A DNA stretch of 64,000 nt from Acidobacteria subdivision 2 bacterium RH1 MAG20 (GTDB lineage Bacteria > Acidobacteriota > Terriglobia > Terriglobales > Acidobacteriaceae), in NCBI GenBank assembly GCA_002197545.1, contig NFUO01000389.1:1-64000 (forward strand). The letters run 5' to 3'. The notes under the pieces were generated by a model. That model made no database searches, was not told the origin of the DNA, and worked only from the letters and a program-made list of their open reading frames with translations. The translations under genes and the position numbers were made by a program. This document shows positions 1 through 8,763 of this stretch, one piece after another (the stretch's first letter is position 1; every line of letters starts with the position of its first letter).

Positions 1-13
1 CCTGTGGAAAACC

Positions 14-253
14 CTGTCAAGCCCCAAATCGCATAACCCATTCACCATCAACAACATAAAATTGCCATTCAGTTGTCCTCCACCTGCTACCATTAACTTA
101 ATGGAGTAAAAACAAACCAGCCTGGCCTCGCGCCGGGCTTTCGCATTTAAACCCGAATCAATTAACCAGGATCAACCGGGGTCTGCCCGAAGTCCACAGG
201 CAGGCCCTTTCTTTTGAAGACTTTAGGACTTCAAGTACAGGGGGGATACCACC
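14..253 (+). repeat. Leader repeat copy A (partial match)
   Basis: No gene is visible in the first 253 bases. The stretch resembles two other places in the window (40047-40290 and 59967-60310). It starts with CTGTCAAGCCCC at 14-25, has ATTGCCATTCAGTTGTCCTC at 61-80, an A-rich tract, then a short GC hairpin (around 120-140), and ends in a G-run followed by ACCACC just before the start codon at 254. The tandem TTTAGAATGA units seen in the other two copies are not obvious here. Confidence 0.5.
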
Positions 254-1339
254 ATGCCGGACCAGATCGTCGAGACCGCCACAGAGACCACTATCGCCAC
301 CGCCGAAGCAACACCCAAGCGCTACCGCTGCCGCCACATCTTCATCGACGGCCGCCGCTGCGGCAGCCCATCCCTGCGCCGCGAACCGTTCTGCTACTAC
401 CACCACACCACCCGCGGCTACGCCGACGAGAAACGATACCGCCGGACTTGGACGGAATTCGAGCTTCCTCCGCTCGAAGACCGCAGCTCCGTCCTGGCCG
501 CCATCGCCGAGGTCCTGCAGCGCATTGCCTGCGGCGGAATCAACGCCAAACAAGCCGGCCTGCTCCTCTACGGCCTCCAGATCGCCGGCAGCAACCTCCC
601 CAAAACCAGCGAAGTCAAACCCGAGGACCAGGACGCCCAACCCGTCGAAGAGGTCATCGCCGACCCCCGCTTCGGAGATCTCGCCCCCGTCGCCGAGATC
701 CTCGAAAAAGAAGCGCCACCCAGCGACATCGCCTCCCTCCCCGAACAGCAGGGTGTCCCATCGCCTGCCCTGAGCTTGCCGAAGGGTCCCGACTCTGGGA
801 CATGGGTCTCACCACCACAAACCCATCCCGAAGCACCACAACCCACCACCCTCCCCAACCTCCACGCCAGCACTTCCATCGCGCACCTCCGCCGTCGATA
901 CCAAACCTTCCGGCGCACGAAGAGGAATGGTCAAAACAACCATCAAGCCCGGCCAAAATCAATAAATGCATGTTGCGGATCGGTATGCAGCAAAGTCACA
1001 TCCACCGTATCTCCCACATCCAGCCCCTGCTCTCCGCGAATCACCTTGCCCTCGACCGGAGGATGGAAGACCCGCACATACACGCCCTTATCGCCGGAAC
1101 CGGTAATCACGCCATGGAAGGTCTTGCCGACGCTATCGGCCAGCGCCACCGCCGCCACTCGTTTCTCCATCGCCCGCTCTACCTTGCGCGCTGCCGCCTC
1201 CTGCAGGTTGCATCGCTGCGCAATCGCCGCCAACTCCTCATCGGTATACGGCGGAGCCTCGTTGTCCAGCATCGCCTTCACCACCCGCTGCGTCACCAGG
1301 TCGGCAAACCGCCGGTTCGGGGCGGTCGAATGCGCATAG
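254..1339 (+). CDS. Conserved Cys/His-containing hypothetical protein with a disrupted C-terminus
   Basis: No known function. The first ~200 residues look like a real acidobacterial protein: a basic N-terminal segment with C26, C36, C47 and H50-H51, which could form a zinc knuckle, then a helical stretch (residues ~75-120) ending LLLYGLQIAGSNLPK. The start is supported by a G-rich Shine-Dalgarno 9 bases upstream. From about residue 165 the frame runs through a palindromic repeat (751-806) and then reads antisense across the 3' end of the ribonuclease gene for almost 400 bases. The last ~130 residues are therefore probably not native; the ancestral stop may have been lost when the repeat was inserted. 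Confidence applies to the N-terminal part. Confidence 0.6.
   Translation: MPDQIVETATETTIATAEATPKRYRCRHIFIDGRRCGSPSLRREPFCYYHHTTRGYADEKRYRRTWTEFELPPLEDRSSVLAAIAEVLQRIACGGINAKQAGLLLYGLQIAGSNLPKTSEVKPEDQDAQPVEEVIADPRFGDLAPVAEILEKEAPPSDIASLPEQQGVPSPALSLPKGPDSGTWVSPPQTHPEAPQPTTLPNLHASTSIAHLRRRYQTFRRTKRNGQNNHQARPKSINACCGSVCSKVTSTVSPTSSPCSPRITLPSTGGWKTRTYTPLSPEPVITPWKVLPTLSASATAATRFSIARSTLRAAASCRLHRCAIAANSSSVYGGASLSSIAFTTRCVTRSANRRFGAVECA
751..806 (+). repeat. Nested palindromic repeat inside a coding region
   Basis: GGGTGTCCCA at 751-760 pairs over 7 bp (TGTCCCA, 754-760) with TGGGACA at 796-802. The inner sequence GTCCC-GACTCT-GGGAC (786-801) has a loop one base away from the GATTCT loop of the elements at 29987 and 58994. 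Between the arms lies CTGAGCTTGCCGAAGGG (770-786), which looks like a second, unrelated small repeat inserted into the first. Confidence 0.55.
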
Positions 1340-2424
1340 TCCTCCGCCGCCAGCCCAAAGTGTCCCAGCGGCTCCGCCTCATCGCCCTTGGTCAACACAT
1401 ACTCGCCCGGCCCCATCAGCTTGATGACCGCCAGCGCCAGATCGGGATAGTGGATCGGATCGCTCGCCCGCTTCCCTTGCAAAAAAGCATTCAACGCGCC
1501 GGAATCAGGCTGCATCGGCAGCTTCGTCCCATGCCGTCCCACCAGCTCCACAATGCGGTCCCACCGCTTCGGAGTTCGCACCACGCGCCGGATGCACGAC
1601 CGCTTCGCCTCGCGCAGCGTCCGCGCCATCGTTCCATTCGCGGCGATCATGAACTCTTCAATCAGGTCCGTCGCGCGGTTGTGCGCCGCCGTCCGAATCT
1701 CATGCACCGTGCCGTCAATCACCACAGGATCAGCCTCAACCCGATTGAACTCCAGCGCCCCTTGCCGCACCCGCTCCGCCCGCAGCGCCACCGCCGCCTC
1801 GTCCTGCAGCTTCAACTGCGCCTGCAAATCTGCCGAGGCCGAAACCTTGGCATCTGGCCCCGCTGTTCCTTCGAGCCACGGCCCAACCTTGCTGTACGCC
1901 AGTTGCGCCTTGTTCTTTACGACCGCACGATAGATGCTCGTCTGCCCCACTGCCCCCTGCGCGTCCACCACAAACTCGACCACCATCGCCGAGCGGTCTT
2001 CGTCTTCATTCAACGAAGTCAAATCGGTGGACAACTCATTCGGCAGCATGGGAAAGTTCCGCACCGCTGTGTACACGGTCTGCGTCTGCTCCGCCGCATG
2101 ATCGTCAATCGGCGTGTCCTTCAGCACCGAAGCCGACACGTCGGCAACTCCAACCCTCACGCGAATGCCGCCATCCACGCGCTCGGCCGCTTCAATCTGA
2201 TCGAGGTCACGCGACGTGTCGTTGTCGATCGAAGACCACAACTGCGCCCGCAGATCGCGCACGTCTCCACCGGGCCGCGCCGCATGGCCATCGGCGCGAA
2301 TCTCCTCGACCTGCTCTTCACTTCCTGTTGGAAAGCCCGGTTGAAACCCCTCGCGGATCATCTCCGCCGACGCAGAAGCAGCAAGATCGAATGGATGTGT
2401 AGACATGCAAGGGAAGGCTATCAC
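943..2424 (-). CDS. RNB-domain ribonuclease (RNase II/R family)
   Basis: Predicted 3'-5' exoribonuclease. Residues ~55-380 match the RNB catalytic domain: the metal-binding stretch SIDNDTSRDLDQIE near residue 65 carries the conserved aspartates, and FADLVTQRVV and HSTAPNRRFADL further on are family signatures. At 493 residues it is shorter than RNase R and lacks clear N-terminal cold-shock domains; a short S1-like segment ends the protein. The GTG start at 2424 overlaps the rhaB stop as GTGA and has a GAAAGG stretch upstream, so translation is probably coupled to rhaB. An ATG at 2406 is the alternative start. Its place at the end of the rhamnose operon is unusual. RNase specificity cannot be read from the sequence. 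Confidence 0.88.
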   Translation of the reverse strand: MIAFPCMSTHPFDLAASASAEMIREGFQPGFPTGSEEQVEEIRADGHAARPGGDVRDLRAQLWSSIDNDTSRDLDQIEAAERVDGGIRVRVGVADVSASVLKDTPIDDHAAEQTQTVYTAVRNFPMLPNELSTDLTSLNEDEDRSAMVVEFVVDAQGAVGQTSIYRAVVKNKAQLAYSKVGPWLEGTAGPDAKVSASADLQAQLKLQDEAAVALRAERVRQGALEFNRVEADPVVIDGTVHEIRTAAHNRATDLIEEFMIAANGTMARTLREAKRSCIRRVVRTPKRWDRIVELVGRHGTKLPMQPDSGALNAFLQGKRASDPIHYPDLALAVIKLMGPGEYVLTKGDEAEPLGHFGLAAEDYAHSTAPNRRFADLVTQRVVKAMLDNEAPPYTDEELAAIAQRCNLQEAAARKVERAMEKRVAAVALADSVGKTFHGVITGSGDKGVYVRVFHPPVEGKVIRGEQGLDVGDTVDVTLLHTDPQHAFIDFGRA

Positions 2425-3902
2425 GCAAGCCTTTCAGCCCGCTCCATAGCTGCAACAAACAGCCCAGCCCACCGCGAAACCTCCTCCGCATCAACCCCGG
2501 TAACAGCATCGCGACTACCCTCAAGCACCGCCATCTGCACGGCAAAGTTTCCCACCGTAGAGCTCTCAGCCGGGCCGCGAATCACCTCCAACCCGGTGGC
2601 CTCTGCCGTCAGTCGATTGAGAAACTCATTCTGGCTGCCTCCACCCACCACAAACAACCGCTTCAACTTCTTCCCACTATGAAACGCCACATGATCGAGC
2701 ACTTCCGCATATCGAGCCGCCAAACTATGGAAAATCAGACTAGCAACCACCGGAGCATTCTCAGGACTCTCATCCAAAACCCCAAAGCCCTTCTGCACCC
2801 GCTGAGCATTGATGCGCTCGGGCATTCGTCCCGCCAGCAACAGTTCAGGATCGTCCACATCCAGCAAACCATGCGGCTTCGCAACCCCTTCTGCCGCAGC
2901 CACAAGCTCGGGCACGCTCCAAACCTTACCGTCCGCGGCCCACGTATCGATGCACTGCTTGATGAGCCACATCCCATTCACATTTTTGTGAAAACATATT
3001 TTGCCGCCCACCGCGCCAAGATTGGTGAAGTTCTCCTCCGCCGCATCCTTCCCATTGCGTGGCTGCTCCACCAGCGTTCCCACCAGCGACCAGGTCCCCG
3101 AGCTGATATAAGCCCAATCGTCTTCCGGCGCCGGAATCCCTGCAATCGCCGAAGCCGTATCGTGACAGGCCGGAGCAATCAGCACCGTATCGCGAAACGC
3201 CGGCAACTCCGCCAGCGGCCCTCGCAGCTTGCCCACCTCAGTCCCCGGAGGAACGATCTTCGGAGCGCTCGCCAGGTCGAGCTGCGCCGCGTTGAATATC
3301 TCGCGACACCACTGCCTTCGGTCGAGTTCCACCATCTCCGTATGCGTGGCATTCGTATACTCCGCGACACGCGCCCCGCCCCAACGCGCCAGAATATACT
3401 CGGGCAGGTTCAGCCAATGCCGCCCTTCAGGAAGCCCCTGCAAAGCGTCCGCATGAAGTTGATACAGCGTATTGATGCGCAGCAGTTGAACTCCCGTCAG
3501 CTCTCGCAGCTTCTCCGGACTGATCTTCCGGTGCAGCGACCGCTCCGCCTTCACCGTGCGCTCATCGCGATAGCAGAAAGGATCGGCCAATGCCTTCCCC
3601 TCCGCATCCACACGCACGTAATCGACCGCCCACCCATCGACGGCAATCGAGCGCACGCCTTCGCGCGCAATCTCCGCACAACGTCGCAGTCCCTCATCGA
3701 GACCAGCCTCAATCGTCGCGAGGTCCCAGTGCAAGCCACCGTTCACCTCACGCGGAGCATTCGCAAAGCGGTGCACCAGCGTGATCGCAGCCTTGCCGCC
3801 CAGCCATCGCAGCAGCGAGACCCGGCAACTCTCCGCTCCCAGGTCCACTGCAATCGAAGCCCGTGTGTCCGATGGCAGCACCATATCTGCCCTTCGCCTC
3901 AT
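2421..3902 (-). CDS. rhaB: Rhamnulokinase
   Basis: Phosphorylates L-rhamnulose to L-rhamnulose-1-phosphate using ATP, in the cytoplasm. It is a FGGY/ASKHA-fold sugar kinase of normal length (493 aa): N-terminal phosphate-binding strand SIAVDLGAESCRV (residues ~11-24), substrate region VDGWAVDYVRVDAEG, the middle motif ISSGTWSLVGT and the C-terminal ATPase segment FVVGGGSQNEFLNRLTA. The start overlaps the stop of the upstream aldolase/dehydrogenase gene as ATGA, and its stop overlaps the ribonuclease start, so the three genes form one transcript. The rhamnose assignment follows from homology plus neighbours. Confidence 0.93.
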   Translation of the reverse strand: MRRRADMVLPSDTRASIAVDLGAESCRVSLLRWLGGKAAITLVHRFANAPREVNGGLHWDLATIEAGLDEGLRRCAEIAREGVRSIAVDGWAVDYVRVDAEGKALADPFCYRDERTVKAERSLHRKISPEKLRELTGVQLLRINTLYQLHADALQGLPEGRHWLNLPEYILARWGGARVAEYTNATHTEMVELDRRQWCREIFNAAQLDLASAPKIVPPGTEVGKLRGPLAELPAFRDTVLIAPACHDTASAIAGIPAPEDDWAYISSGTWSLVGTLVEQPRNGKDAAEENFTNLGAVGGKICFHKNVNGMWLIKQCIDTWAADGKVWSVPELVAAAEGVAKPHGLLDVDDPELLLAGRMPERINAQRVQKGFGVLDESPENAPVVASLIFHSLAARYAEVLDHVAFHSGKKLKRLFVVGGGSQNEFLNRLTAEATGLEVIRGPAESSTVGNFAVQMAVLEGSRDAVTGVDAEEVSRWAGLFVAAMERAERLA

Positions 3903-6106
3903 CGCAGATACGCCTCGGTCAAGCCTCCATCAACGGGGATGAGATGTCCTGTCGTGCAGCGCGCCAGCGGCCCGGCAAGAAACATGATCGCCTGCGCGCA
4001 GTCTTTTGGATCGATGGGCTGATGCGTCAGCGTGCGTGTCGCATAGAACTTCGCCAGCTCATTGCGCAGACCATCATCCGTGTCTTTTTCATCGAACGGA
4101 AGTTTGTACTTCTTCAGCGAAGCAATCACGCGGTCACGCGGAAACATCGTCGAGCCTTTCACCACGGTAGCCGGCGAAATTCCATTCACGCGCACCTTCG
4201 GCGAGAGCGAAACCGCAAGCTCCCGCACCAGATGGCTCAGCGCCGCCTTGCTGACGTCATAGGCCTCGCTGCCGCGCTTGGCCACAACTGCATTCGCCGA
4301 ACTCGTCAGCACCACGCTGGCATCGATTCCCTGCTCCGCAAATATCTTGGCAGCCTCATCCGCCAGCAGATAGTTCGCCGTAACGTTGACCTCCAACGTC
4401 AGCGCCCACTGCGCATCGCTGATGATTCCATCCGGCGACGATGGAAACAGCGCAGCCGTATTGATCAGAATATCGATTCCACCGAACTGCTTGACCGTCG
4501 CGTCCAGCGCTACCTTGATCGCCTTGCGGTCGCGGATATCAATGCTCACCCAGTTCACCGCTTCCTTGCCCGCAATTGCCTTCGTCTCTTCCGCAACCGC
4601 TTCAGCGCCCTTTACATCGCGGTCGGCGATCACAACATGCGCGCCGCGTTCCGCCGCCAGCAAAGCAACCTCACGCCCAATGCCGCTGCCTCCACCGACA
4701 ATCAGAGCAACCCTGCGGCTCAACTCCTTCTCCGCAGGCTGACGGCGAATCTTTGCCTCTTCGAGCTTCCAATACTCGATGCGGAAGGCCTCGCTCGGCG
4801 GCAACGCCACATAGTTCGAGTACACCGTGAACTGGTCAGCCGTTGCCGCTGGTCCGGCCTGCGGAATCTCTCTGCACTCCACGCCCGCACCCAACGCGCC
4901 TGCGCCCTGCATCACACCAATTGCATTGATGTAGAACTCGCCGGTGATCCGCGACTCGGTCTTGTTCTTGCCGAAGCTGAACATGCCAACGCCTGGAATC
5001 AGCACCACGGTCGGACTGGCATCGCGCAACGCAGGCGAGTCCTTCAGCGCGTGCTTTTTGTAATACTCCGCATACTCCGCGCGATAGGTCTCGAGCGCAG
5101 TCTCCACCAACTTCTTCAACTCCGCAGGATTGCCCGCTGGATTCCACCGGATGAACATCGGACGAATCTTGGTGCGGATAAAGTGGTCCGGGCAACTCGT
5201 GCCCAGATGCGCCAGCTTCTCTGCCTGCGCCGAGTTCACAAACTCCAGAACCTGCGGCAGGTCCGAGTAGCCTCCAATCCAGCGCTGCTTGCGCGAAACC
5301 ACTCCACGCAGATGCGGCATGATTTGCAATGCAATCTCAGCCCGGTCTTCGCGGCTCTTCACTTGGCTGCCGCCAAAGTGCTTGTGTCCCGCAATCGCGC
5401 CATGCCGCTCAATAAACTGTCCAAGCTGGTCGATGATCGTAATCGTATTCAGGTAGCTTTCGCGTTGTGTGTTTCCCCACGTAAACAGTCCATGGCCGCC
5501 GAGCACCACACCATCGCATCCAGGCGTGTCTTCGACGATCCTGCGCAGCATCATCCCCAGTTCAAATCCAGGTCTCTGCCACGGCAGCCAGGCCAGCTTG
5601 TGGCCAAACTCCTTGTTGAACTCCTCCATCTTGATCTTCCCGTTCGCCGAGGCCGCCAGCGCAATTCCCCAGTCCGGGTGCAGATGGTCCACATGCGGAA
5701 ACGGCAGAAATCCATGCAGCGGCGTATCGATCGAAGCCGCCACAGGATTATTTCCGAACGTGCACAAGGGATACATCTCCACCATCTCGTCTTCAAGGTC
5801 CACGCCGCGATAGGCATCTTCCAGCGCCAGCAATTTATCGAGATACAACGTCGCAAATCCCGTCCGCTTGATGCTCCCCAGGTCGCCACCGCTGCCCTTC
5901 ACCCAGAGAACCTGCTTCGTCTTCCCATCCAGCGGATCGACCTGATCCAGCTTCGAGCTGGTATTTCCCCCGCCAAAGTTCGTAATCCGCAGGTCCGATC
6001 CCAGCAGGTTCGACCGGTACCGCAACAGCTCCGGCCCATCCAGCTTCGCTGCCACTGCATCATCCCAACGATCCTCAAGAAACCGCAGACCACTCTTCGC
6101 CGCCAT
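3899..6106 (-). CDS. Bifunctional L-rhamnulose-1-phosphate aldolase / L-lactaldehyde dehydrogenase
   Basis: Two fused enzymes in 735 residues. Residues ~1-430 are a class II aldolase/adducin domain, which splits rhamnulose-1-phosphate into dihydroxyacetone phosphate and L-lactaldehyde; VVLGGHGLFTWG carries the metal-ligand histidines. Residues ~460-735 are a short-chain dehydrogenase with a glycine-rich NAD site (VGGGSGIGREVALL) and the catalytic YDVSK motif, expected to oxidise lactaldehyde to L-lactate. The fused architecture is known in Bacillus and Rhizobium rhamnose pathways. The ATG at 6106 has an AGAGG Shine-Dalgarno 9 bases upstream. The gene heads an operon with rhaB and the RNB ribonuclease. 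A candidate operator lies at 6161-6180. Confidence 0.92.
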   Translation of the reverse strand: MAAKSGLRFLEDRWDDAVAAKLDGPELLRYRSNLLGSDLRITNFGGGNTSSKLDQVDPLDGKTKQVLWVKGSGGDLGSIKRTGFATLYLDKLLALEDAYRGVDLEDEMVEMYPLCTFGNNPVAASIDTPLHGFLPFPHVDHLHPDWGIALAASANGKIKMEEFNKEFGHKLAWLPWQRPGFELGMMLRRIVEDTPGCDGVVLGGHGLFTWGNTQRESYLNTITIIDQLGQFIERHGAIAGHKHFGGSQVKSREDRAEIALQIMPHLRGVVSRKQRWIGGYSDLPQVLEFVNSAQAEKLAHLGTSCPDHFIRTKIRPMFIRWNPAGNPAELKKLVETALETYRAEYAEYYKKHALKDSPALRDASPTVVLIPGVGMFSFGKNKTESRITGEFYINAIGVMQGAGALGAGVECREIPQAGPAATADQFTVYSNYVALPPSEAFRIEYWKLEEAKIRRQPAEKELSRRVALIVGGGSGIGREVALLAAERGAHVVIADRDVKGAEAVAEETKAIAGKEAVNWVSIDIRDRKAIKVALDATVKQFGGIDILINTAALFPSSPDGIISDAQWALTLEVNVTANYLLADEAAKIFAEQGIDASVVLTSSANAVVAKRGSEAYDVSKAALSHLVRELAVSLSPKVRVNGISPATVVKGSTMFPRDRVIASLKKYKLPFDEKDTDDGLRNELAKFYATRTLTHQPIDPKDCAQAIMFLAGPLARCTTGHLIPVDGGLTEAYLR

Positions 6107-6160
6107 ATGTGCTGACCTCTTTGCTCAATCTGTTCCCTGTCTATCATTTCACACTCCAAC

Positions 6161-6180
6161 ACCAATACGGCAACTATTTC
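6161..6180 (-). promoter_or_regulatory. Candidate rhamnose-regulon operator, aldolase promoter
   Basis: On the minus strand this reads GAAATAGTTGCCGTATTGGT. It matches the motif upstream of rhaI at 13 of 20 positions and keeps both half-sites with the same spacing (AATA-N7-TATT). It lies about 55 bases upstream of the fused aldolase start. This is the weakest of three copies; function is inferred. Confidence 0.5.
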
Positions 6181-6253
6181 TAATACGAAATCGCGTTAAA
6201 CGTCCTCCAGCAACCTATCTGAAAAAAATTAAGAGCAGTAAGCCCGCAAACGC

Positions 6254-7342
6254 CTATTCCAGCGTCTCCCGGGTCACCATCTTGTGGGCAACGTAGTTAT
6301 ATGGAGGCACCGTCTGGCCTCGCAGCAATTGCAGTCCAAGGTGAACCAGGCTCGGTCCATACGAACTCGCCTCATGCGAAACAGACCCAATCAGCGGCGA
6401 GTGAATCCTTCGCATCTCAGCGATCGCATCGGCAATGCAGTCCTGCCCCACAACCACCACATGTCTCTCTCGCTTAAGCTCTCTCACAGCATCCACCGCA
6501 CCCAGCGCGCTCGAATCCGTCGCTGCGGCAACCAGAATGTGCTTGTCCTTCGGATGTCGCTGCAAAAAATCTGCGATCAGCTTCTTGCTGCGCTCCCGCA
6601 TCCCGCGTCCATCCATCCTGACAAACAACTCCACTGGAAGATCAGGAATACCGCTCCGCACTCCCTCGAACGCTCCCGTAATTCTGCTCTGCACCAATGG
6701 GCCAGCCTCAACCAGGTCCAGCCCCAGCACCCACTCGACCTTGCCAGCCCAGTTTTCGAGCGCGTGTGTCGCTAACATCTCCCCGGCTTCAATGCCGACC
6801 CGATAGTTATCCACTCCAAAATAGGTCGCATGAGGATGAGGAATATCGATAGCAATCAGCGGAATATTCGCCCCGGCGATCTTGTCTCCAATCATCGGCG
6901 CGACCTCCTGCTCCACCTGGAATTCAATCACCAGATCAACCTTGCTGCGCACGAACTCCTCCGCATTCTTCAGCGCGGTTGCCCCATCGTACTTGTTATC
7001 CAGAACCATCAGGTCCACGCCCACCGAAGCCGCCGCATCCTTCAGACTCTCCGTCACCTCGTTGGAGAAAGGCATGTCCGCGCTCTGTCCGGCAAAACCG
7101 AACCGCATCTTCTTCGGCCGGGTCACCTGCCGGTACAACCCATCCTGAGACTGGGACAGGTATCCGCGATGCACGAACGTCTTCAGAATCCGATAGACCG
7201 TCGTCTTTGAAATTCGCGTCTTCCGATGGATCGACTCAAGCGTCACCGGCTGGTTCTCTTCCTGCAGAAGCTCAAGAATATCCAGAGCTTTCGATAGCAC
7301 AGGAATCAAATAAAGTCTCTTCGTCGTTTTGCGTTCCGCCAT
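6254..7342 (-). CDS. Chimeric regulator: IclR-type HTH plus sugar-binding (periplasmic-binding-like) domain
   Basis: Probable rhamnose-pathway regulator. Residues ~10-68 form an IclR-type winged helix-turn-helix (ALDILELLQEENQPVTLESI, then ISKTTVYRILKTFVHRGYL). Residues ~75-355 resemble the periplasmic binding protein/LacI type sugar-binding fold (DLVIEFQVEQEVAPMIGDKI, GVDNYRVGIEAGEMLA, VAAATDSSALGAVDAV). Classical IclR proteins carry a GAF-like effector domain instead, and LacI proteins have a different DNA-binding head, so this is a domain swap. The ATG at 7342 is chosen because GGAG lies just upstream; a GTG at 7366 would add eight residues. No secretion signal is present. It sits between the aldolase operon and rhaI and is the obvious candidate to bind the shared motif. 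Confidence 0.85.
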   Translation of the reverse strand: MAERKTTKRLYLIPVLSKALDILELLQEENQPVTLESIHRKTRISKTTVYRILKTFVHRGYLSQSQDGLYRQVTRPKKMRFGFAGQSADMPFSNEVTESLKDAAASVGVDLMVLDNKYDGATALKNAEEFVRSKVDLVIEFQVEQEVAPMIGDKIAGANIPLIAIDIPHPHATYFGVDNYRVGIEAGEMLATHALENWAGKVEWVLGLDLVEAGPLVQSRITGAFEGVRSGIPDLPVELFVRMDGRGMRERSKKLIADFLQRHPKDKHILVAAATDSSALGAVDAVRELKRERHVVVVGQDCIADAIAEMRRIHSPLIGSVSHEASSYGPSLVHLGLQLLRGQTVPPYNYVAHKMVTRETLE

Positions 7343-7436
7343 AATCTCCGGCTGAGGTGCAACCACTCAGCCGCTTTATTATGCGTCAATCCGGTGTCTT
7401 TTCTCTAATGAAATATCACGGAATCTCTGCCTTGTT

Positions 7437-7473
7437 CCGGTCCATCGGTAGTGGGTCAGTTTCCGGCTTGCCC
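7437..7473. repeat. Left inverted/direct repeat flanking the TlpA-TIGR03435 gene
   Basis: CCGGTCCATCGGT (7437-7449) is repeated directly at 8789-8801. The overlapping 28 bases at 7446-7473 match the reverse complement of 8764-8791 at 24 positions. The repeat ends one base before the stop codon of the enclosed gene. Confidence 0.65.
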
Positions 7474-7474
7474 G

Positions 7475-8695
7475 TCACACAGGAGCCTCGGTCGCAGAAC
7501 ATCTGTATCCAGGCAATTTTCGCTTTTCTTCAGTCTCCTTCAGACGTTTCTCCACGACCAATGCCCGTACTTTCCGTTTGGCAGGAGTCAAAACCAGCCC
7601 ATACTTCTGCTGTAGCGCATCAGTCAGCATCTTCGTATCTCCGGGGCGATATTGCAGATCAAAATCGTAAAGGCCATTCAACCCAGTTTCATCCACCACT
7701 ATTTTGCGCATCCAGTTGGGTAGAGTCTCTGCCAGCTTAGCCGTGGACTGCTTCGTCATCGTGATCCTGCCACGTCCAAACTGAAACAGCGGCTCGCTCT
7801 TTGACTCAGCTAATGTTTTTGTCCCGTCGCTGCTTAATACCAGTACGTCGCGCTCCTGTTCTTCCCAGTGAGCCTGAAAGTCGAAGTTCCGCTGCAATGC
7901 GTCTTGAAACGTCGGCAGCAGATCCGCCTCGTCTCCCTTGGGAACCACGACGGCAAATCGATACGTACCCTTCGGCACTGGTTCTCGGAGGTCCATGTGA
8001 AAGTGATCCGTCTGCCAGGCTGCCTGGATCATCGCGTCGACTGGCGCGCCGTCGCCGCTGATCCGGTTCGATCCAGGCTCATGGAAATATCCACCGCCAC
8101 TCACTTCGATGGGTTTAATGAGAACCTCGAAGGTCGGCTGCACACCATCCTGCCAAGTAATCTCATCTCGGTCCCAGGTGATATTGTTTGGGCGCTTATA
8201 TGGAGGAATGTCGACCTTTTCCCCACTCAGGAGTTTATGAAGCACGGCAGAGGTCACGTTTTCCCCTGAAGTGACGGTCACGATACGCCCTTCACGGTCG
8301 ATAATGGCGGCCCCAGGAACCGAGTTTATGCCGTAAGCTGTCTCTGTGGGATGTTCCTCACCTTCCACATAGGTTTGTAACGTGAGGCCTTTTTCCGCGA
8401 AGTATTTCTTTACGCGGGCCATATCATCGCTGGCGACGGTCAGAAAGCGGATCGGCTGTCCATTGAATTCCTTTTCCATGGCCGCGGTCCGAGCCAGGCC
8501 GGGAAGACAAGGCGCACACCACGTCGCCCAGAAATCGATCACCACAAAGTTGCCGCGAAATGCCTGCCAGCCGGGAAACGGTTTGGCGGCATCGAGAGAG
8601 GCCGCTACGATGGGAGGCGCTTCCATTCCCGGTTTAAGCTGTTGCGCTGCGAGAACAGGCCCCAAGAGCAAAGAAAATAGCAGAATCCTGCGCAT
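7475..8695 (-). CDS. TlpA-like thioredoxin fused to a TIGR03435 domain, exported
   Basis: An exported two-domain protein. A signal peptide (RRILLFSLLLGPVLAAQ) precedes a TlpA/AhpC-type thioredoxin fold with the redox motif FWATWCAPC (cysteines ~60 and 63) and a cis-proline region (INSVPGAAIID). The second half (residues ~190-406) is a TIGR03435 domain, a family of unknown function expanded in soil Acidobacteriota; VDETGLNGLYDFDLQY is typical of it. The ATG at 8695 is preferred over 8716 because GAGGAAGAG precedes it. The gene separates regulator from rhaI, and inverted repeats flank it, so it may have been inserted into the rhamnose block. No rhamnose role is evident. Confidence 0.85.
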   Translation of the reverse strand: MRRILLFSLLLGPVLAAQQLKPGMEAPPIVAASLDAAKPFPGWQAFRGNFVVIDFWATWCAPCLPGLARTAAMEKEFNGQPIRFLTVASDDMARVKKYFAEKGLTLQTYVEGEEHPTETAYGINSVPGAAIIDREGRIVTVTSGENVTSAVLHKLLSGEKVDIPPYKRPNNITWDRDEITWQDGVQPTFEVLIKPIEVSGGGYFHEPGSNRISGDGAPVDAMIQAAWQTDHFHMDLREPVPKGTYRFAVVVPKGDEADLLPTFQDALQRNFDFQAHWEEQERDVLVLSSDGTKTLAESKSEPLFQFGRGRITMTKQSTAKLAETLPNWMRKIVVDETGLNGLYDFDLQYRPGDTKMLTDALQQKYGLVLTPAKRKVRALVVEKRLKETEEKRKLPGYRCSATEAPV

Positions 8696-8763
8696 AAGTC
8701 TCTTCCTCGTCTTCATTGCGTAGTTGATTGATGATTAGACCATTCTTTCCCCTTCCGGTTAGT

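Noticed and set aside
214..2682. Long plus-strand open frame (822 codons) over the 5' region and ribonuclease gene
   Set aside because: It is rich in Arg, Pro and His, with no family resemblance, and lies antisense to the RNB gene. High-GC shadow.
2679..6115. Long plus-strand frames antisense to rhaB and the aldolase/dehydrogenase
   Set aside because: Both minus-strand genes have clear motifs and coupled starts; the opposite frames have biased composition and no motifs.
7381..7436. A fourth operator copy upstream of the regulator gene
   Set aside because: GAAATAT occurs at 7410-7416 but the TATT half-site at the right spacing is missing.
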